NCBI GenBank assembly: GCA_964537505.1
Contig: CAZICK010000123.1
Coordinates: forward strand, 1-8,149
Length of the DNA stretch: 8,149 nucleotides
Direction of reading: 5' to 3'
Source of the DNA: DAINBT01 sp036732785
GTDB lineage: Bacteria > Planctomycetota > Phycisphaerae > Sedimentisphaerales > SM23-30
Shown: positions 5,934-8,149 of the stretch, one piece after another
Position numbering within the stretch: position 1 is the stretch's first letter
Layout of the letters: the number at the start of each line of letters is the position of its first letter
Position numbers and translations under genes: made by a program
Notes under the pieces: generated by a model
What the model saw: the letters and a program-made list of their open reading frames with translations, nothing else
The model's database searches: none
Told to the model about the DNA's origin: nothing

Positions 5934-7904
5934 CTACCAACCACCGCCTCCGCCACCTCCTCCTCCACCGCCACCACCACCGGATCCACCTCCGCTGCCC
6001 GAACTGCTGGGAGATGAAGAAAGGCTGGAGCCGATAGCGCTGGTCATGGCGGAAAAACCATCCGAAAACGATGAAAAAGACGAGCCGCCTCCCGAACCTG
6101 GGGAAAAGGAATGATAATTATGGGGGTGATAGTAGGGAACATGAGCCTGCGAGACATCGGTGATATGGCCAAAATAATCGCCAGTAACGCCGAAGGCGAT
6201 AGCCCAAGGTAGTAGGTCTTCGAATTTAAGATTCAGGGTGTCGCTCTGTTTAAGTGAGTCGCGCAGCTCACGCAGACGCTGGTTGATAGCAGCACCCAAC
6301 TCGCTTTTACAGGCCATAGCAGCGCCAGACATACAAATCAACAACCCCGAGAACACGCCAGTAATACCAAAATCAAACATCCAGCCACTAGTCTTATAAT
6401 TATTGAGCGATGCCCAGATTAACACACCCAAGCCGATAACTACAAAAGGAACAAAGAACAGGCCTTTCAACAATCCCTTGAAGCCCTGACGCTTTACACT
6501 GGAGACCAGCATAATGCCGGGCACACCAGCAAACAGAGAACCCCAAAGGGCAAAAAAGAGAACCTCCACATTCTCAAAGGCTGCCAGGGCCAGTCCAGGC
6601 AAAATTACTATCATACCCAATATAAGGAAAGACCTTTTGGCTTTTTGGGGCAGTCTCTCGAACCAACCCAATGCCTGAACCTGTTGCCATGCCCTTTTTT
6701 TGATCTTAGGGATGTGCTTATAGAAGCGATTCTTCAATTGGTCCGTGCTTACTTTTCGTCCTTCAACTAATTGATCCAGAAATAGTTTCTCAATCAGCAG
6801 TTGCTCATAAGGGGCGAGTTCGCCCTCACTGGGTATCTTGGCCAGTTCAAACTCATAGGAACCAGATTTGAGGAATCCACTATGTTCGATTTCCTTGATG
6901 TAGAGATAGCCGCGCCTGGCTAGGTCCATAATCGTCGCGGTTATATCCTGAACATCAAAACTCTCGTCTATCAGCAGTCCTGCTAATCCAGGCGCAATGT
7001 TGAGGACTTCCAGCTTGTGTACTAGCTGGGGGGCAGGTACCGGGTCACGACCCAATCTCAACCATATAAGTAGCAGCAGAAAAATCACTATCCCAACACC
7101 GGCCGGGAAAACCCACGGTTTAACATGAAAATTGTAGGTATTAGTACTACTGCTGTATGCTTCCAGTAAACCCTTAGGAAGTGATACTTTAATCTCGAAT
7201 TTGTCTTTCCGGTCAATAGCCCGGGCACCGAAATGAATCCGTCGGTTATCTTCCTGATCGATTTGCCATCTCGCCTGAGGGGCCTGGGAGTAAAAGATGG
7301 CTTCCATCTGGTCCGTATCGATCGCTTCGGGCAAGATCAGTATAACAGAGGCCTCGTTGACAGGGTACTCGCGATCCTGCATTATGGGTTTCCAGTAGAG
7401 TACATCACGCTTGCGATACTGGCCAATGGCGCCGTTAATGCGGTAGCTGATTTTAAAAGTGGTTACCGTATTCCTATAGGGCGGGTCCTTAACGTTGCGG
7501 CTACGCCACTTGACATTGATCTTTCCTTTTTCGGTTTCGAGAATGTAGCCACCTTTATTACCGGTAGTGCCTCTTTGATAAGTGGTATCGTTCTCGCTTA
7601 CATCCAGAATTTCAATATCGTCACATCCATACAGCGAATAATAGCGATAGAGGCCGTTCCAGTCGCCATTGAGTCGCACTCGTTGGGTTTCCACTACGTC
7701 AATGGAGGTATCCCTGTTAAGCGTCATCCTTACATCGATATTTTCATAGACAAGCTGTCTCTGCACCGCCCAGCCCGGATCAGCCAAAACCAGTTCAAGA
7801 AATAGGACCACCAAATAAACTAATCTTTTGAAATTGGAATCATACCCATTCATTTTATGCCCCACATAACCTGGCATTTCGCGTAAATTAAATGTCCGGT
7901 ACAT
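5934..7904 (-). CDS. DUF2207-family membrane protein with polyglycine-Trp tail
   Basis: This 656-aa protein has the full DUF2207 layout. A signal peptide (hydrophobic core about 28-40, cleavage near GWA-VQ at 47) leads into an extracytoplasmic beta-rich domain (about 48-258). A membrane helix at 264-283 is followed by the family's GRDP motif (285-288). A cytoplasmic helical domain contains GLAGLLIDE and DITATIMDLARRGYL (about 306-335). Hydrophobic helices follow at about 424-443, 447-468, 480-499 and 510-531, then the conserved LLPWAIAFGV (564-573). The tail is Ser/His/Gly-rich and ends in 14 glycines and a Trp. The family's function is unknown and I do not assign one. The ATG at 7904 has a good AAAGG five bases upstream. 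An internal ATG at 7853 (GGGG upstream) gives a more typical signal-peptide length, so the start is not certain. The gene is separated from its neighbours by repeat-bearing spacers. Confidence 0.88.
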   Translation of the reverse strand: MYRTFNLREMPGYVGHKMNGYDSNFKRLVYLVVLFLELVLADPGWAVQRQLVYENIDVRMTLNRDTSIDVVETQRVRLNGDWNGLYRYYSLYGCDDIEILDVSENDTTYQRGTTGNKGGYILETEKGKINVKWRSRNVKDPPYRNTVTTFKISYRINGAIGQYRKRDVLYWKPIMQDREYPVNEASVILILPEAIDTDQMEAIFYSQAPQARWQIDQEDNRRIHFGARAIDRKDKFEIKVSLPKGLLEAYSSSTNTYNFHVKPWVFPAGVGIVIFLLLLIWLRLGRDPVPAPQLVHKLEVLNIAPGLAGLLIDESFDVQDITATIMDLARRGYLYIKEIEHSGFLKSGSYEFELAKIPSEGELAPYEQLLIEKLFLDQLVEGRKVSTDQLKNRFYKHIPKIKKRAWQQVQALGWFERLPQKAKRSFLILGMIVILPGLALAAFENVEVLFFALWGSLFAGVPGIMLVSSVKRQGFKGLLKGLFFVPFVVIGLGVLIWASLNNYKTSGWMFDFGITGVFSGLLICMSGAAMACKSELGAAINQRLRELRDSLKQSDTLNLKFEDLLPWAIAFGVTGDYFGHITDVSQAHVPYYHPHNYHSFSPGSGGGSSFSSFSDGFSAMTSAIGSSLSSSPSSSGSGGGSGGGGGGGGGGGGGGW

Positions 7905-7909
7905 TTTTT

Positions 7910-7914
7910 CCTTT
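7910..7914 (-). promoter_or_regulatory. Ribosome binding site of the DUF2207 gene
   Basis: AAAGG on the minus strand lies five bases before the ATG at 7904. It favours this start over the internal ATG at 7853, which has only GGGG upstream. Confidence 0.45.
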
Positions 7915-7930
7915 ATCTGTCCCTATTATT

Positions 7931-8030
7931 CCTCTTCTTCCTCTATGACCTCCGTGGCTAATTTTCTTCTTTTGCGTTTACTTATTCCTAAATTAATCTT
8001 CTTCGTGTCTCTGTGTCTTTGCGTGATTCC
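7931..8030 (-). repeat. Interspersed CACAGAGACACGAAG / CCACGGAGGTCATAGAGG element
   Basis: On the minus strand 8030-7998 reads GGAATCACGCAAAGACACAG and continues AGACACGAAGAAG. After an AT-rich linker, 7960-7931 reads TAGCCACGGAGGTCATAGAG and continues GAAGAAGAGG. Both halves share an NCACnnAGnnnnNAGAG cadence. I recognise this as a purine-rich repeat found between genes in many environmental genomes, often mistranslated as short Leu/Cys/Val/Ser-rich or Arg/His/Glu-rich peptides. Its origin and function are not known to me. It ends 27 bases from the DUF2207 start, so it lies in that gene's upstream region. Confidence 0.5.
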
Positions 8031-8067
8031 TTCCCATCCCAACGCAGCCAATCTCAACTATAACCCA

Positions 8068-8096
8068 AAACTACCACGGCTAGCCCAAACTGTCAA
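8068..8096 (-). promoter_or_regulatory. Possible promoter upstream of the DUF2207 gene
   Basis: A perfect TTGACA at 8096-8091 on the minus strand is followed, after 17 bp, by TAGTTT (8073-8068), a poor -10 box with three matching bases. Transcription from here would run through the interspersed element before reaching the DUF2207 start. Confidence 0.25.
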
Positions 8097-8149
8097 CAAA
8101 ATCCCAACCTTTCACCTCCTCTTTCCTTCCCTCCCCCCGGACCCACCGA

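Noticed and set aside
5807..5989. 60-codon minus-strand frame overlapping the DUF2207 end
   Set aside because: Its first third is an out-of-frame reading of the polyglycine tail (Val/Glu/Ala-rich). The rest is AT-rich sequence without a recognisable family.
8085..8120. Strong Shine-Dalgarno AGGAGGTG on the minus strand (8120-8113)
   Set aside because: The only start at a suitable distance is a TTG that meets a stop after four codons, so no gene follows it.
7905..8149. Coding sequence upstream of the DUF2207 gene
   Set aside because: No frame on either strand gives a recognisable protein; the apparent peptides are translations of the purine-rich repeat and low-complexity pyrimidine tracts.

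Overview
The window holds three long genes, all on the minus strand, separated by intergenic stretches that carry a decayed gene and several short interspersed repeats. Reading in the direction of transcription (high to low coordinates) the order is: a DUF2207-family membrane protein (7904-5934), a repeat-rich spacer of about 520 bp, a very long AsmA/YhdP-like membrane-anchored protein (5412-2371), a sulfatase remnant (about 2351-2157), and a secreted GH29 alpha-L-fucosidase (2160-76). No rRNA, tRNA, CRISPR array or intact insertion sequence is visible.

The organism is most likely a Gram-negative-type environmental bacterium, and I favour a planctomycete of the Phycisphaerae type or another PVC-group member. 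This is inferred from gene content, not from any marker gene. A secreted fucosidase next to a type I sulfatase relic is typical of sulfated-polysaccharide degraders. The AsmA-like protein implies a two-membrane envelope. DUF2207 proteins with a glycine-rich tail are widespread and do not decide the phylum.

The strongest observation is the 210-bp gap between the AsmA-like gene and the fucosidase. In one minus-strand frame it encodes two of the most conserved blocks of a formylglycine-dependent sulfatase: the region around the active-site C-S-P-S-R motif, and the EGGIRVPG block that normally lies a couple of hundred residues later. They are joined directly and interrupted by two amber codons. 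The remnant ends in an ATGA overlap with the fucosidase start and contains a consensus TATAAT box that may now serve the fucosidase. The locus therefore looks like the relic of a sulfatase-fucosidase pair acting on sulfated fucose-containing glycans, in which the sulfatase has been lost.

The other intergenic regions contain REP-like palindromes (5544-5632 and 5640-5695) and a copy of a purine-rich interspersed element upstream of the DUF2207 gene (7931-8030). The three intact genes share a strand, but gaps and repeats separate them, so they are probably not one operon. I see no functional link between the two envelope proteins and the fucosidase. I found no convincing new defence or mobile system here.
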